DNA from: Tragulus kanchil
Lineage: Eukaryota > Chordata > Mammalia > Artiodactyla > Tragulidae
Direction of reading: 5' to 3'
Assembly (NCBI GenBank): GCA_022376925.1
Contig: JAIOJX010000032.1
Coordinates: 205,836,939-205,900,938 of the forward strand
DNA length: 64,000 bases
The notes beneath the pieces were generated by a model that had not been told where the DNA came from, ran no database searches, and was given only the letters and a program-made list of their open reading frames with translations. Position numbers and translations under genes: made by a program. This document shows positions 46,132 through 58,283 of this stretch, in pieces. Within the stretch, counting starts at the first letter, position 1. Each line of letters starts with the position of its first letter.

Positions 46132-47950
46132 TGCCTCTCTGGCCTGCCCTCCAGTCCCTCAGTCACGCCGACCCAGCCCCTCAGGCTACACCCCTAGCTT
46201 GAGAAGTGCCAGCCATCTTGGCTGACTTCTTGCCCAGTAGTCAGGAGGCCCCTTGGAGCATGGAGGGCCACAGGGCCTGCCTAGTGCCAGGCAAGTCCCT
46301 CGACTGTGACTTCCCAAGGAAGCTCCCACCCCCAAGGGCAGCAGGAGCGCCTGTGGGCAGCAGGGTATGCCTCAGGCCGCCCAGTCAATCAGGCCTCAGG
46401 AGTTCCCACCAGGTCAAGGAGCCCTAGTGGACCACGTGTCTGGAAGGGAAGGAAAGTGGGCAGCGCAGCCCACGAGGGGAAGTGATTCGAGCCACCCGGA
46501 GGTGCTGGGTGTCCCGGGAGAGAGCTGGCGAGCTGGGGGCATCCGAGACCAAGGATTCAAAAGGAGAAACAAGAAGAGTCTGGGGAGGAGCTAAGGCCAG
46601 GGGAGGGGAGATAGGCATGCGAGGGGGGGGATGGGAAGGGGCTGGAGGTGGGGGTGGGGAGAAAGAACCTGAAACAATGCCTCACCTCCCCGATCCACAA
46701 ACACACACCCGTACCCAAAGCATCTCCAGAGTCATTCTTTGACCCTTAGCCCCTTTAGTGTTCCCAAGCCACCCCCTAACTTCCCTGGGGCCTCCAAACT
46801 GCATGAGGCACCCACCCTTCCTCCTTTAGAAGAAACTTCCTAGGTTACTGACCTCGAGGGTGGTCCAGAGCCCAGGGGGCAGCCACTTCTCTCTCCACCT
46901 TCCAGGCTGGGACATTTAAATCACCCTGAGGGCAGCGTCCCCAGCTCACTCCAGAACTGGTGTCACATCCGTGGTGGACCATTGAGCATGGACCGTCTAC
47001 AGCCAACTGGCCGGAGGAGAAGCCGGCTTAAGCCACTCCCCCCAGGAAATCGCCCACCCTCAAGTGCTCTGGTGCCAAGATGAAAGAAGTGCAAATTCGG
47101 GGGTCACTTCCAATGGTAAAGTGATAGCAGCTATTGTGTCAGGCTCTCTACCCAGCTGGGGGTGTTAAAGCGCCCTGACCTGGCTCTGAAACCAACCCCA
47201 ACTGCCCAGAGAAAACTTGAAAGTTAAAAGATTTCCGAAGAGTTTGGGGGGAAGGGGTGGGGAAGGGAGGAGAAGGTTTAGATCGAAAGACCTAGAGAAA
47301 GAAGGTCTGCGGCTACCCTGAGAGGGGGAGGGGGGACGAGAGAGAAGCTGGGAGACTGCCTTGGCTGATTGATTAGAGAACTTGGGGCTCTCTGAACCCC
47401 CAAGATGCATCTCTTCCGGAGGCAGCTCCCCTATCCCTGGCTCCACAAGTCGGGGAAGCTGGAGAACTGCATCCCCTACCTGGATGCCGGCCCCCTTCTC
47501 TTCCGGAAAGGCCGTCAACCCCACCTTTCTCTGAGCATCCCCCAGGCTTAAGGCCAAACACCTCTCACTCCGGAAGGGTTCCGGGTCAGAGATGCTACCA
47601 TCCGGAGCCAGGGCGCCCATCCCTGGACGCCCAGATTTCTGAGCCCCGCAGGAAGGTAGGGGCCAGTGGCACCTAGGGCTTCCATCCCTCTCCGCAGCTC
47701 ACCTCAGCCCAGGGACCTCAGATCATCCCAGAGGAACTAGTCCCATACGCCCGTCCAGTTCCCTGCTGGTGGGGGAGGTGAGGGCTGCCCGATTGCAGCC
47801 TTCGGTGGGAGCTCCCCCCAGGGGCTTTCCTGCCCAGCCTTAACCCTTTGGAGTGCTGGTACCAGCAGCTTCTCCCAGGCTTTAGTTCCCTTCTTCATCG
47901 CCTCACCCCTCGCTGCCACAGTAAAATGCCCTCCAGTATCGGGTATGCCC
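46132..47950. promoter_or_regulatory. GC-rich region, candidate VRTN promoter and exon 1 (minus)
   Basis: This is the only GC- and CpG-enriched stretch upstream of the VRTN coding exon, about 7.3-9 kb from it. It contains several CCGGAA/TTCCGG sites (about 47415, 47502, 47571) of the ETS type and CpGs such as ccggagccagggcgcccatc. In human, the non-coding exon 1 is of the order of 8 kb before the coding exon, which fits. No splice donor or start site could be proven, and antisense open frames here carry no known domain. Confidence 0.35.
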
Positions 47951-48134
47951 CAGCTCCACTGTTAACATTTGCTCCTCTGCCAATCATGAACCCGACACTT
48001 ATCACCTAAGTCAAACATCCTTTATCAGACGTCCATCCTCAGGAACGCTGGATGAGGCGCCCACAGGAGTGAACTCAAGTCCGGTCCCGCGTCTTAATCA
48101 TACCAGCCCCACCCACCGTGATGGCAGTTGCCTG

Positions 48135-48460
48135 AGGCAGTGGTTAGACGCCTCCTGGACTTGGATTTGAATGCCACCTCAGCCCTCTACTAGTTGTTGG
48201 TTAGTAGCCTCGTCCTGTCCAACTCTTTTGTGAGGCCATGGATTGGGATGTTGCAGACAAGAATACTGGAGTGGGTTGCCATTTTCTTTCTCCAGGGAAT
48301 CTTCCCGTATGGCTTTAGAGAAATTGTTTTAAACCTCAGAGCCCTGATTTACTAGTTATTGGAGCATAACATTTACCCCCAGAGTTGTTGGATAGATTCA
48401 GTAAGATAAATGGAAAGCATTTAAGACTGTGCTTGTCACAAAGCAAGTATTTCCAGTTCT
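48135..48460 (+). mobile_element. MIR SINE interrupted by a Bov-A fragment
   Basis: MIR-like text ggcagtggttagacgcctcc, ggacttggatttgaatgcca is followed by a minus Bov-A piece at about 48190-48313 (gtcctgtccaactcttttgt, gaatactggagtgggttgcc), after which aattgttttaaacctcagag and gattcagtaagataaatgga continue the MIR. Confidence 0.75.
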
Positions 48461-49220
48461 CAGCCTCTCCAGTGAATTTAAAATTATTTTTCTGTTCTTA
48501 ATATAAATGCCATATTTTAAAAGTTTCAGAGAGCCGTAGAGATTTTGTAGGAGATGGAATTACGAGATGCTTTTTCTTTCCACAGAGCTTTCTGTCGTTT
48601 GACATTTTATGAGTCCTCATTCCTTGCTATTATTTAAAAAGGCAATGAAGATAATTTAAAATTCTCTAAAAGGCTAATAGAATCTTTAAAAGTATTTTTT
48701 AAAAAAGAAACCATAGTGATACAAAGGTTTGTTGGTGCTTCTACTAGCAAAGTAAGAGTCTTTATAGACTAATTGGGAAAATGTAGAATAATTGGGAGAA
48801 TCTTAGAAGTGAAATAGTAGGAAGAAAAATTACCGATAATCTCATTATCTAAAGACAGCTATTGTGAACATCTTGGTACATGTCTTTCTGATCTCGTTTC
48901 TTTTCTTAGACCCACACAAATTAAACCCTGTCTTTACAAAAGACCCTAACAGTACAGAATAAAAAACAGACTAAATTGAGCAAGCCCTCCCTTTTAGTCT
49001 CTAACACATTCTCCTTACTATAAGAACTAAAAGAACTGCCAGTTCTTTTTCTGTGCATTTTCAGCTTTTTTCTGTGCATATGTACTTGTATATTTTTCTA
49101 GTCTGTGCATATTTTCATTCCGTGGTAAATATTTTTGAACTACTTTTGACTAATCTATATTATACATGTACATAATGTATATTATATATACATATTTATA
49201 CATGATATCTAAATAATAAT
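48461..49220 (-). mobile_element. L1M-type fragment and A/T-rich sequence
   Basis: From about 48800, ttaccgataatctcattatc, attgtgaacatcttggtaca and catgtctttctgatctcgtt fit an old L1M 3' end in reverse. 48461-48800 is A/T-rich and unrecognised. Confidence 0.5.
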
Positions 49221-49550
49221 ACAGTAGCTCCTCCTTATCAGCAGTTTTGCTTTCTTGGTTTCATTTATTAGCGGTCAACTGCAGTGCAAAAATATTAAAT
49301 GAAAAATTCCCGAAAGAAACATTCATGAATAGCATGACGCACTCTGTCATCGTCACACTCTGTTCATCCCACTCTGTCTCTCCTAGAAAGTGATTGAATC
49401 ATGCCTCTCATGGATCCACGTTATATTTTCTACCCACCTATTAGTAGAGAGAAAACAGTTCACATAGGGTTTGGTACACTTCATGGTTTCAAGCACCCAC
49501 TGGGGATCTTAAAATGGGGTTGGGGCTGGGGACTGAAGTAGGCAGAACCA
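49221..49550 (+). mobile_element. Tigger/MER2-like DNA transposon relic
   Basis: Begins acagtagctcctccttatca, then tttcatttattagcggtcaa, ctgcagtgcaaaaatattaa, atgaaaaattcccgaaagaa, and ends with caagcacccactggggatct. This is the well-known mariner-Tigger edge pattern of a non-autonomous MER2-type copy. Most of it recurs at 50327-50636 through duplication 10. Confidence 0.8.
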
Positions 49551-51425
49551 CCGTATCATATTATGCAAAATGCTTATAAATATGGGTTCAGAAATTTACT
49601 AAAGGATTCAAGATTCAAAATGCAGCTTTGTTCTCTATCTACGGTTCCTCTTTGTAGAAGCAGCCAATATCATCATCATTCCAGAAATATGTTCCATATA
49701 AAGCAGCAAATCTCTCAGAGAGCACCTCTGTCCTCTCTTTAAAGTATAAATGTAGTGTGCTAAATACTCTTATGCACCTTGCTTTTTTCACTTGATTTTT
49801 TTTTTTAATTTTCGCCTCTTTTATTGTTTTTCTTTTTATTTATTTTCATCCATCGTTATTCTTTGGCCTGTGTGGGCCTCCCACCTCAGCGGCCTCCCTC
49901 GAGCCGAGCTCCCGCTCTGGGCGCATGCGCTCCAGAGCGCCAGCTCACAATTGGACACACAACTCCACAGCACATGGGATCTTCCCCGGCCAGGGATCAG
50001 ACCAGTGCCCCTTGCACTGCAAGGCAGACTCTTTACCCACTTTACCAGGGAAGCCCTCACTTGAACTTTTTACCCAGAGCCACCACTGTTCAATAAAATG
50101 TAAAGATGGGCACATACTTCTTTTACACTTTCTAGTAGCCACATTTGAAATGTTAAAAGGAACAGGTGAAATTAATTTTAACACTAATTTTTTTTAAACC
50201 AGAATATCTAAAATATTATCATTTCAACAGGAAACCAATGTAAAAAATTATTGAGATATGGGCTTTCCTGGTGGTCCAGGGGGGGTTTCAGTGGGAAGGG
50301 CACCAGTCCATTTTCTTTGGTTTCATGCAGTTTTGCTTTCTTGGTTTCATTTATTAGCGGTCAACTGCAGTGCAAAAATATTAAATGAAAAATTCCCGAA
50401 AGAAACATTCATGAATAGCATGACGCACTCTGTCATCGTCACACTCTGTTCATCCCACTCTGTCTCTCCTAGAAAGTGATTGAATCATGCCTCTCATGGA
50501 TCCACGTTATATTTTCTACCCACCTATTAGTAGAGAGAAAACAGTTCACATAGGGTTTGGTACACTTCATGGTTTCAAGCACCCACTGGGGATCTTAAAA
50601 TGGGGTTGGGGCTGGGGACTGAAGTAGGCAGAACCACCGTATCATATTATGCAAAATGCTTATAAATATGGGTTCAGAAATTTACTAAAGGATTCAAGAT
50701 TCAAAATGCAGCTTTGTTCTCTATCTACGGTTCCTCTTTGTAGAAGCAGCCAATATCATCATCATTCCAGAAATATGTTCCATATAAAGCAGCAAATCTC
50801 TCAGAGAGCACCTCTGTCCTCTCTTTAAAGTATAAATGTAGTGTGCTAAATACTCTTATGCACCTTGCTTTTTTCACTTGATTTTTTTTTTTAATTTTCG
50901 CCTCTTTTATTGTTTTTCTTTTTATTTATTTTCATCCATCGTTATTCTTTGGCCTGTGTGGGCCTCCCACCTCAGCGGCCTCCCTCGAGCCGAGCTCCCG
51001 CTCTGGGCGCATGCGCTCCAGAGCGCCAGCTCACAATTGGACACACAACTCCACAGCACATGGGATCTTCCCCGGCCAGGGATCAGACCAGTGCCCCTTG
51101 CACTGCAAGGCAGACTCTTTACCCACTTTACCAGGGAAGCCCTCACTTGAACTTTTTACCCAGAGCCACCACTGTTCAATAAAATGTAAAGATGGGCACA
51201 TACTTCTTTTACACTTTCTAGTAGCCACATTTGAAATGTTAAAAGGAACAGGTGAAATTAATTTTAACACTAATTTTTTTTAAACCAGAATATCTAAAAT
51301 ATTATCATTTCAACAGGAAACCAATGTAAAAAATTATTGAGATATGGGCTTTCCTGGTGGTCCAGTGGGTAAGGACACAGCCTTGCAGTGCAAGGGGCAC
51401 CAGTTCCATCCCTGGCCTGGGAAGA
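49241..51425 (+). repeat. tandem duplication 10, about 1.09 kb x 2
   Basis: Copy A is 49241-50326 and copy B is 50327 to about 51425, offset 1086. The joint is at gcagttttgc. The last ~60 bp of copy A (ggtggtccagggggggtttc) is a degraded version of the SINE head that is intact in copy B (ggtggtccagtgggtaagga). Confidence 0.95.
49796..50056 (-). mobile_element. tRNA-headed ruminant SINE (unnamed family, short tail variant)
   Basis: On plus: aattttcgcctcttttattg, tttattttcatccatcgtta, cagcggcctccctcgagccg, gcactgcaaggcagactctt. The repeat tcacttga lies on both sides (49788-49795, 50057-50064). It is duplicated at 50882-51142. Confidence 0.85.
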
Positions 51426-51800
51426 TCCCACGTGCCGTGGAGCGGATGGACCAATGTGTCCAACTACCGAGCCAGAGCTCTGGAGCGCATGTGGCCCAGA
51501 GCCAGTGCTCTGCAGAGACAAAGGCCACTGCAATTGGAGGCGCAACAGGCCAAAGAACAAAGATGGATGAAAATAGATAAATGAAAGACCAATAAAAGTG
51601 GCCAAAAAAAAAATTGTTGAGGTATATCATTCATTTTTTATACCAAGTTTTTCAAAATCCAGTGTGCACTTTCCATTTAAAGCATATCTCCACTAGAACT
51701 AGATACATTTCATGAGTTCTGGTAGACTTGTGGATGGTGGCAGGCCTATTAGCACATATCAAGAGGAAACGTGAGCTCCATTTTATAAATGAACATTATG
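50065..51800 (+). mobile_element. ancient interspersed repeat, family not named, split by a SINE
   Basis: Blocks agtagccacatttgaaatgt, ggaacaggtgaaattaattt, taaaatattatcatttcaac and later caaaatccagtgtgcacttt match, in the same order, the repeat near 12.9 kb. The interval includes the second copy of duplication 10. A SINE splits it at 51346-51612. Confidence 0.45.
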
Positions 51801-53352
51801 TACTCTCCAGTCCTCTATTGATGAACCTTAAGGTCATTTCCTTCTTTTGCTTTTAAGCCATGCTACAGTGGTAACCTTGCACATACATAATTTTACACAT
51901 AGGTAGGTATAACTATACCTTCAAAATATACATATATAGTAATTTAGGTAGATTTTTGCCAGATCTCTCTTCATAGAAATTGCACCAGTTTATTTCTCCC
52001 ACAACAAAGTAAAGCAGTATATTCTCCCTCCCCATAAACCAGCATAGCGTGTCATCACATTTTTTTAACCTTTACCAATCTAATAGACTTAAAAAGTCCC
52101 TTAGTATGATTTTAATTTACATTTTTTTATTATGAGTAAAGGAGAACATTTTTCATATATTTAAGAGTTATTTATGTTTCCTTTGCCCATTTTGCTATTT
52201 GCTTATAGACCTTTTCTTACTGATTAAAGAGTTTTGACCCACTTTACCAGGGAAGCCCTCACTTGAACTTTTTACCCAGAGCCACCACTGTTCAATAAAA
52301 TGTAAAGATGGGCACATACTTCTTTTACACTTTCTAGTAGCCACATTTGAAATGTTAAAAGGAACAGGTGAAATTAATTTTAACACTAATTTTTTTTAAA
52401 CCAGAATATCTAAAATATTATCATTTCAACAGGAAACCAATGTAAAAAATTATTGAGATATGGGCTTTCCTGGTGGTCCAGTGGGTAAGGACACAGCCTT
52501 GCAGTGCAAGGGGCACCAGTTCCATCCCTGGCCTGGGAAGATCCCACGTGCCGTGGAGCGGATGGACCAATGTGTCCAACTACCGAGCCAGAGCTCTGGA
52601 GCGCATGTGGCCCAGAGCCAGTGCTCTGCAGAGACAAAGGCCACTGCAATTGGAGGCGCACACAGGCCAAAGAACAAAGATGGATGAAAATAGATAAATG
52701 AAAGACCAATAAAAGTGGCCAAAAAAAAAATTGTTGAGGTATATCATTCATTTTTTATACCAAGTTTTTCAAAATCCAGTGTGCACTTTCCATTTAAAGC
52801 ATATCTCCACTAGAACTAGATACATTTCATGAGTTCTGGTAGACTTGTGGATGGTGGCAGGCCTATTAGCACATATCAAGAGGAAACGTGAGCTCCATTT
52901 TATAAATGAACATTATGTACTCTCCAGTCCTCTATTGATGAACCTTAAGGTCATTTCCTTCTTTTGCTTTTAAGCCATGCTACAGTGGTAACCTTGCACA
53001 TACATAATTTTACACATAGGTAGGTATAACTATACCTTCAAAATATACATATATAGTAATTTAGGTAGATTTTTGCCAGATCTCTCTTCATAGAAATTGC
53101 ACCAGTTTATTTCTCCCACAACAAAGTAAAGCAGTATATTCTCCCTCCCCATAAACCAGCATAGCGTGTCATCACATTTTTTTAACCTTTACCAATCTAA
53201 TAGACTTAAAAAGTCCCTTAGTATGATTTTAATTTACATTTTTTTATTATGAGTAAAGGAGAACATTTTTCATATATTTAAGAGTTATTTATGTTTCCTT
53301 TGCCCATTTTGCTATTTGCTTATAGACCTTTTCTTACTGATTAAAGAGTTTT
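51121..53352 (+). repeat. tandem duplication 11, 1116 bp x 2
   Basis: Copy A is 51121-52236 and copy B is 52237-53352, offset 1116. The joint is nearly blunt: agagttttg runs straight into acccacttta. Differences are few (ggcgcaacaggcc versus ggcgcacacaggcc). It overlaps duplication 10, so the acccactttaccagggaagc segment occurs three times (50035, 51121, 52237). Confidence 0.95.
51346..51612 (+). mobile_element. tRNA-headed ruminant SINE (unnamed family, short-tail form)
   Basis: Head gggctttcctggtggtccag, box ccttgcagtgcaaggggcac, 3' block gaccaataaaagtggccaaa and an A-run. Flanks attattgagatat (51333-51345) and attgttgaggtat (51613-51625) are a diverged target-site duplication. The second copy is at about 52462-52730. 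Confidence 0.88.
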
Positions 53353-53460
53353 GTATAAAGACAGTCCTTGGCCTGTGATAGGAACTAGAAGTATTTTTTT
53401 CTGAGTTTGTGGTTTATAACTGAACTTGGCTTATGGAGTTTTTTTATCCTGAAGAAAAAT
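51801..53460 (-). mobile_element. L1M-type LINE fragment
   Basis: In reverse: gaaccttaaggtcatttcct, gccatgctacagtggtaacc, cacagtt-free segments such as gcaccagtttatttctccca, acctttaccaatctaataga, tttgcccattttgctatttg. This is an old L1 ORF2/3' end. It is seen in full in copy B of duplication 11. Confidence 0.65.
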
Positions 53461-53496
53461 GTTTATTTTTACTTACATCAGTTGTATCTTATCTTT

Positions 53497-53822
53497 TGGC
53501 TTCCCTTGTAGCTCAGCTGGTAGAGAATCCACCTGCAATGCAGGAGACCCCAGTTCGATTCCTAAATTGGGAAGATCCCCTGAAGAAAGGATAGGCTACC
53601 CATTCCAGTATTCTTGGGCTTCTCTAGTAGCTCAGATGGTAAAGATCTGCCCACAATGTGGGAGACCTGGGTTTGATCCCTGGGTTGGGAAGATCACCTG
53701 GAGGAAGACATGGCAACCCACTCCAGAATTCTTTCCTGGAGAATCCCCATGGACAGAGGAGCCTGGCGGGTTACAGCCCACGGGGTCGTAAAGTCAGATA
53801 TGACTGAGTGATTAGACAGCTT
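53497..53822 (+). mobile_element. full Bov-A2 SINE dimer
   Basis: Two monomers are visible: ggcttcccttgtagctcagc with aatccacctgcaatgcagga, then gggcttctctagtagctcag with agatctgcccacaatgtggg, followed by the ggcaacccactccagaattc, ggacagaggagcctggcggg and agtcagatatgactgagtga end. A dimer is the Bov-A2 structure. Confidence 0.93.
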
Positions 53823-54071
53823 GTCTTTAATGAATTCTGCATATAATACATTTTAATTTACCTTTATTTAAACCATTAAGATGAGGTTTCACAAAATTAA
53901 GCAACTGGTCATAAGTTGTCCAAATGCCAAACATCCTGGATTCCCAGCAATAATTAAACCAATTCCTACAAGTAGACATCCTTAGTTAATATGTACCTTG
54001 CTTTGAACAAAATTCAGATTTAGGAAGCAGATGAGTCAGGGTAATCCTTCACTTATAAAGGGACACAATAG

Positions 54072-54411
54072 GGCTTCCCCTGGTGGTCCAGTGGGTAAGG
54101 ACACCGCCTTGCAGTGCAAGGGGCGCCGGTTCCATCCCTGGCCTGGGAAGATCCCATGTGCCGCGGAGCAGCTGGACCAATGTGTCCAGTTGCCGAGCCA
54201 GAGCTCTGGAGTGCATGCACCCAGAGCCAGTGCTGGTGCTCTGCGACGACAGAGGTCACCGCGATGGGAGGCCCACAGGAGCCAAAGAACAAAGACGGAT
54301 GAAAATGGAGAAATGAAAGACCAATAGAAGTGGCCCGCCTGCCCCCCTCCCTCCCCAATCTGACCCCTGCCCAAAGTAAATAAATAAATAAATCTTTTAA
54401 AAAAAAAAAAA
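54072..54411 (+). mobile_element. tRNA-headed ruminant SINE (unnamed family, long-tail form)
   Basis: Well preserved: head ggcttcccctggtggtccag, body gatgggaggcccacaggagc, block gaccaatagaagtggcccgc, C-rich tract, aaataaataaataaat, A-run. Perfect 15-bp target-site duplication aaagggacacaatag at 54057-54071 and 54414-54428. The 3' part recurs at 55329-55520. Confidence 0.93.
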
Positions 54412-54537
54412 GAAAAGGGACACAATAGAAAAGTCTCCTTTACATACTGAGCTGAGCTAAGTAATTAACTGTGTTTAAATTTAAAACCTTCCACGGATTG
54501 TATAAGTAGGAGGGTCACCTATATTTACATCAGCTAC

Positions 54538-54725
54538 AGAACCAAGAACCTGCCTGCCAATGCAAGAGGCATAAGGGATGCTGGTTTGATCCCTGGAAGA
54601 TGCCCTGGAGAAGGGCATGGCAACCCACTCCAGTATTGCTACCTGGAGAATCCCATGGAGAGCCTGGCAGGATACAGTCCATAGGGTCACAAAGAATCGG
54701 ACACAACTGAAGTGACTTAGCTTAC
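54538..54725 (+). mobile_element. Bov-A2-type SINE
   Basis: Contains accaagaacctgcctgccaa, gctggtttgatccctggaag, ggcaacccactccagtattg and acaaagaatcggacacaact. Its 5' monomer is truncated. It is duplicated at 55647-55834. Confidence 0.88.
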
Positions 54726-54764
54726 AGAATATTGATTGAATACTGACTGTATGGTGAAAAATCT

Positions 54765-54960
54765 GAGCTTTAGAGTGTAATGGTGAGTTGAATTTCCAGC
54801 TCTGTCCCTGTGTGCCCTTTGAAGTTTTTGCACATCTTCAAGCCTAATTTCTCACTTAAAGAATGATATTAATATAAGAGTTTGCTTTGAGAATTAAATG
54901 AAAAACTGCTTATGAAGTTCTTAGCATAGGTCTCATGATAAAATGCTCTGAACATGATGC
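54765..54960 (+). mobile_element. MIR SINE
   Basis: The order atctgagctttagagtgtaa, tttccagctctgtccctgtg, aagcctaatttctcacttaa, gagaattaaatgaaaaactg and gttcttagcataggt follows MIR. It is duplicated at 55874-56069. Confidence 0.7.
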
Positions 54961-56054
54961 TGCCATTACATTTAACTGTCTTCCTGCTTCATTCTCCTTC
55001 TATAGAGATTTAAAGAATTCACCCATCTCCATTCAATTAATTCAGTAATTTACATAGTGATCCATCATTCATCCCATTACTTACTCATTTCCTCACACAT
55101 TCACTCATGCACTATTATTCATTCAACATATATTTGAGCTCCTAGTATGATCCAGGTCCTGGGCTAGCTCTGAGGACACAGTGATGTCTATGAACACGAC
55201 TCAAGAGTCTGAGAGTTCACATTCAAGAGTTTTTCATTCATTTAACAGAGGAACAAACACCTGTCTGCACTAACACCGTGACTCTTTATCAGTGGCTGCT
55301 AGTTTCAGTTCCAGGACATCGTAAACGGGCACCCAGAGCCAGTGTGGTGCTCTGCGACGACAGAGGTCACCGATGGGAGGCCCACAGGAGCCAAAGAACA
55401 AAGACGGATGAAAATGGAGAAATGAAAGACCAATAGAAGTGGCCCGCCTGCCCCCCTCCCTCCCCAATCTGACCCCTGCCCAAAGTAAATAAATAAATAA
55501 ATCTTTTAAAAAAAAAAAAAGAAAAGGGACACAATAGAAAAGTCTCCTTTACATACTGAGCTGAGCTAAGTAATTAACTGTGTTTAAATTTAAAACCTTC
55601 CACGGATTGTATAAGTAGGAGGGTCACCTATATTTACATCAGCTACAGAACCAAGAACCTGCCTGCCAATGCAAGAGGCATAAGGGATGCTGGTTTGATC
55701 CCTGGAAGATGCCCTGGAGAAGGGCATGGCAACCCACTCCAGTATTGCTACCTGGAGAATCCCATGGAGAGCCTGGCAGGATACAGTCCATAGGGTCACA
55801 AAGAATCGGACACAACTGAAGTGACTTAGCTTACAGAATATTGATTGAATACTGACTGTATGGTGAAAAATCTGAGCTTTAGAGTGTAATGGTGAGTTGA
55901 ATTTCCAGCTCTGTCCCTGTGTGCCCTTTGAAGTTTTTGCACATCTTCAAGCCTAATTTCTCACTTAAAGAATGATATTAATATAAGAGTTTGCTTTGAG
56001 AATTAAATGAAAAACTGCTTATGAAGTTCTTAGCATAGGTCTCATGATAAAATG

Positions 56055-58241
56055 CTCTGAACATGATGCTGCCATTACATTTAACTGTCTTCCTGCTTCA
56101 TTCTCCTTCTATAGAGATTTAAAGAATTCACCCATCTCCATTCAATTAATTCAGTAATTTACATAGTGATCCATCATTCATCCCATTACTTACTCATTTC
56201 CTCACACATTCACTCATGCACTATTATTCATTCAACATATATTTGAGCTCCTAGTATGATCCAGGTCCTGGGCTAGCTCTGAGGACACAGTGATGTCTAT
56301 GAACACGACTCAAGAGTCTGAGAGTTCACATTCAAGAGTTTTTCATTCATTTAACAGAGGAACAAACACCTGTCTGCACTAACACCGTGACTCTTTATCA
56401 GTGGCTGCTAGTTTCAGTTCCAGGACATCGTAAACTTCCTTTCTTTGTTCCTGTCTCTCTTATTCTCCCCCCTCCTCCACTCTTCTCTTTTACCCTCTCT
56501 TTGCCCAGGATTCTACCCACATCTCAGGCCTTTATTAATCCTACCAGAGTCCCTGATGATTACCAAGACAGATGACCTCTCAGACTCTGAAGTCAGACCA
56601 GCCTGAGGTGTATCTCAGTATCTCAACTTCCTAGTTTAGGGAACAGAGACAAATCTGACGTTCAGTTTCCTCCTCTATAAAAAAGGGATAATAACATCCA
56701 CTTTGTTCGAATGATTGGATTAAACCATGATGTCACCCCTTGGCTGCCAAGAAACACTTATAAACCAGGGAAATATGATGATGATCAATGAGTTGAGCCT
56801 CTTCGTAGACATTATATTCAGTACTGTGAAGACACACAAAGAGCTAATATCTCTTCCAGTCTGAAACCACAGCCCAGTTGTGGGGCAGGGGGAAGCTGTA
56901 CAGGGTTGCGGGGGCAGTCCACAGTAAGTGCTCAATAAGAACTACTATTGGTTGCTTTTCTCAAGGAAAATACCAGTATGTCTCAGAAACCTCTGATGAC
57001 CGTGCTATAGGGCTGATGCTAGCTTATCTGGTTTCATTAGCAACTTCAATCTGGCATTCTTTTCTTTTATTCCTTTCTTGGCCTGGGGGAGGTTTGTGGG
57101 ACCTTAGTTCCCTGACCAGAGATAGAATCCAGGCTTTGAACATAAGGTTTTCTCATGTCTCTGAACATGATGCTGCCATTACATTTAACTGTCTTCCTGC
57201 TTCATTCTCCTTCTATAGAGATTTAAAGAATTCACCCATCTCCATTCAATTAATTCAGTAATTTACATAGTGATCCATCATTCATCCCATTACTTACTCA
57301 TTTCCTCACACATTCACTCATGCACTATTATTCATTCAACATATATTTGAGCTCCTAGTATGATCCAGGTCCTGGGCTAGCTCTGAGGACACAGTGATGT
57401 CTATGAACACGACTCAAGAGTCTGAGAGTTCACATTCAAGAGTTTTTCATTCATTTAACAGAGGAACAAACACCTGTCTGCACTAACACCGTGACTCTTT
57501 ATCAGTGGCTGCTAGTTTCAGTTCCAGGACATCGTAAACTTCCTTTCTTTGTTCCTGTCTCTCTTATTCTCCCCCCTCCTCCACTCTTCTCTTTTACCCT
57601 CTCTTTGCCCAGGATTCTACCCACATCTCAGGCCTTTATTAATCCTACCAGAGTCCCTGATGATTACCAAGACAGATGACCTCTCAGACTCTGAAGTCAG
57701 ACCAGCCTGAGGTGTATCTCAGTATCTCAACTTCCTAGTTTAGGGAACAGAGACAAATCTGACGTTCAGTTTCCTCCTCTATAAAAAAGGGATAATAACA
57801 TCCACTTTGTTCGAATGATTGGATTAAACCATGATGTCACCCCTTGGCTGCCAAGAAACACTTATAAACCAGGGAAATATGATGATGATCAATGAGTTGA
57901 GCCTCTTCGTAGACATTATATTCAGTACTGTGAAGACACACAAAGAGCTAATATCTCTTCCAGTCTGAAACCACAGCCCAGTTGTGGGGCAGGGGGAAGC
58001 TGTACAGGGTTGCGGGGGCAGTCCACAGTAAGTGCTCAATAAGAACTACTATTGGTTGCTTTTCTCAAGGAAAATACCAGTATGTCTCAGAAACCTCTGA
58101 TGACCGTGCTATAGGGCTGATGCTAGCTTATCTGGTTTCATTAGCAACTTCAATCTGGCATTCTTTTCTTTTATTCCTTTCTTGGCCTGGGGGAGGTTTG
58201 TGGGACCTTAGTTCCCTGACCAGAGATAGAATCCAGGCTTT
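56055..58241 (+). repeat. tandem duplication 13, 1104 bp x 2
   Basis: Copy A is 56055-57158 and copy B is 57159-58241, offset 1104. The joint is at ctctgaacatg, preceded by about 20 bp of unmatched filler (gaacataaggttttctcatg). The part 56055-56435 is also in duplication 12, so it occurs three times. A C/T-rich tract (ctcccccctcctccactctt) lies in both copies. Confidence 0.95.
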
Positions 58242-58283
58242 CAGCAGTGAAAGCTCAAAGCACTGGATCACCGGAGAATTCCC
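58183..58283 (-). mobile_element. short CHR-type SINE remnant
   Basis: On plus: gggaggtttgtgggacctta, gttccctgaccagagataga, gcactggatcaccggagaat. This resembles a CHR-type SINE in reverse. Copies at about 57079-57138 (cut by a duplication joint) and 59302-59403 come from duplications 13 and 14. Confidence 0.6.

Larger units (their letters stand above)
54217..56435 (+). repeat. tandem duplication 12, about 1.11 kb x 2
   Basis: Copy A is 54217-55328 and copy B is 55329-56435. The offset is 1112 at the copy start, 1109 after three bases lost in the first ~50 bp (cagtgctggtgc versus cagtgtggtgc; caccgcgatggg versus caccgatggg). It starts inside the SINE, so the second SINE copy lacks its head. 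Confidence 0.95.

Noticed and set aside
46847..46921. VRTN exon 1 donor (gag/gtcagt on minus at 46851-46853) with an atttaaat TATA-like element at 46914-46921
   Set aside because: The implied exon would be only about 30 nt, and such motifs are common by chance. There is no transcript support.
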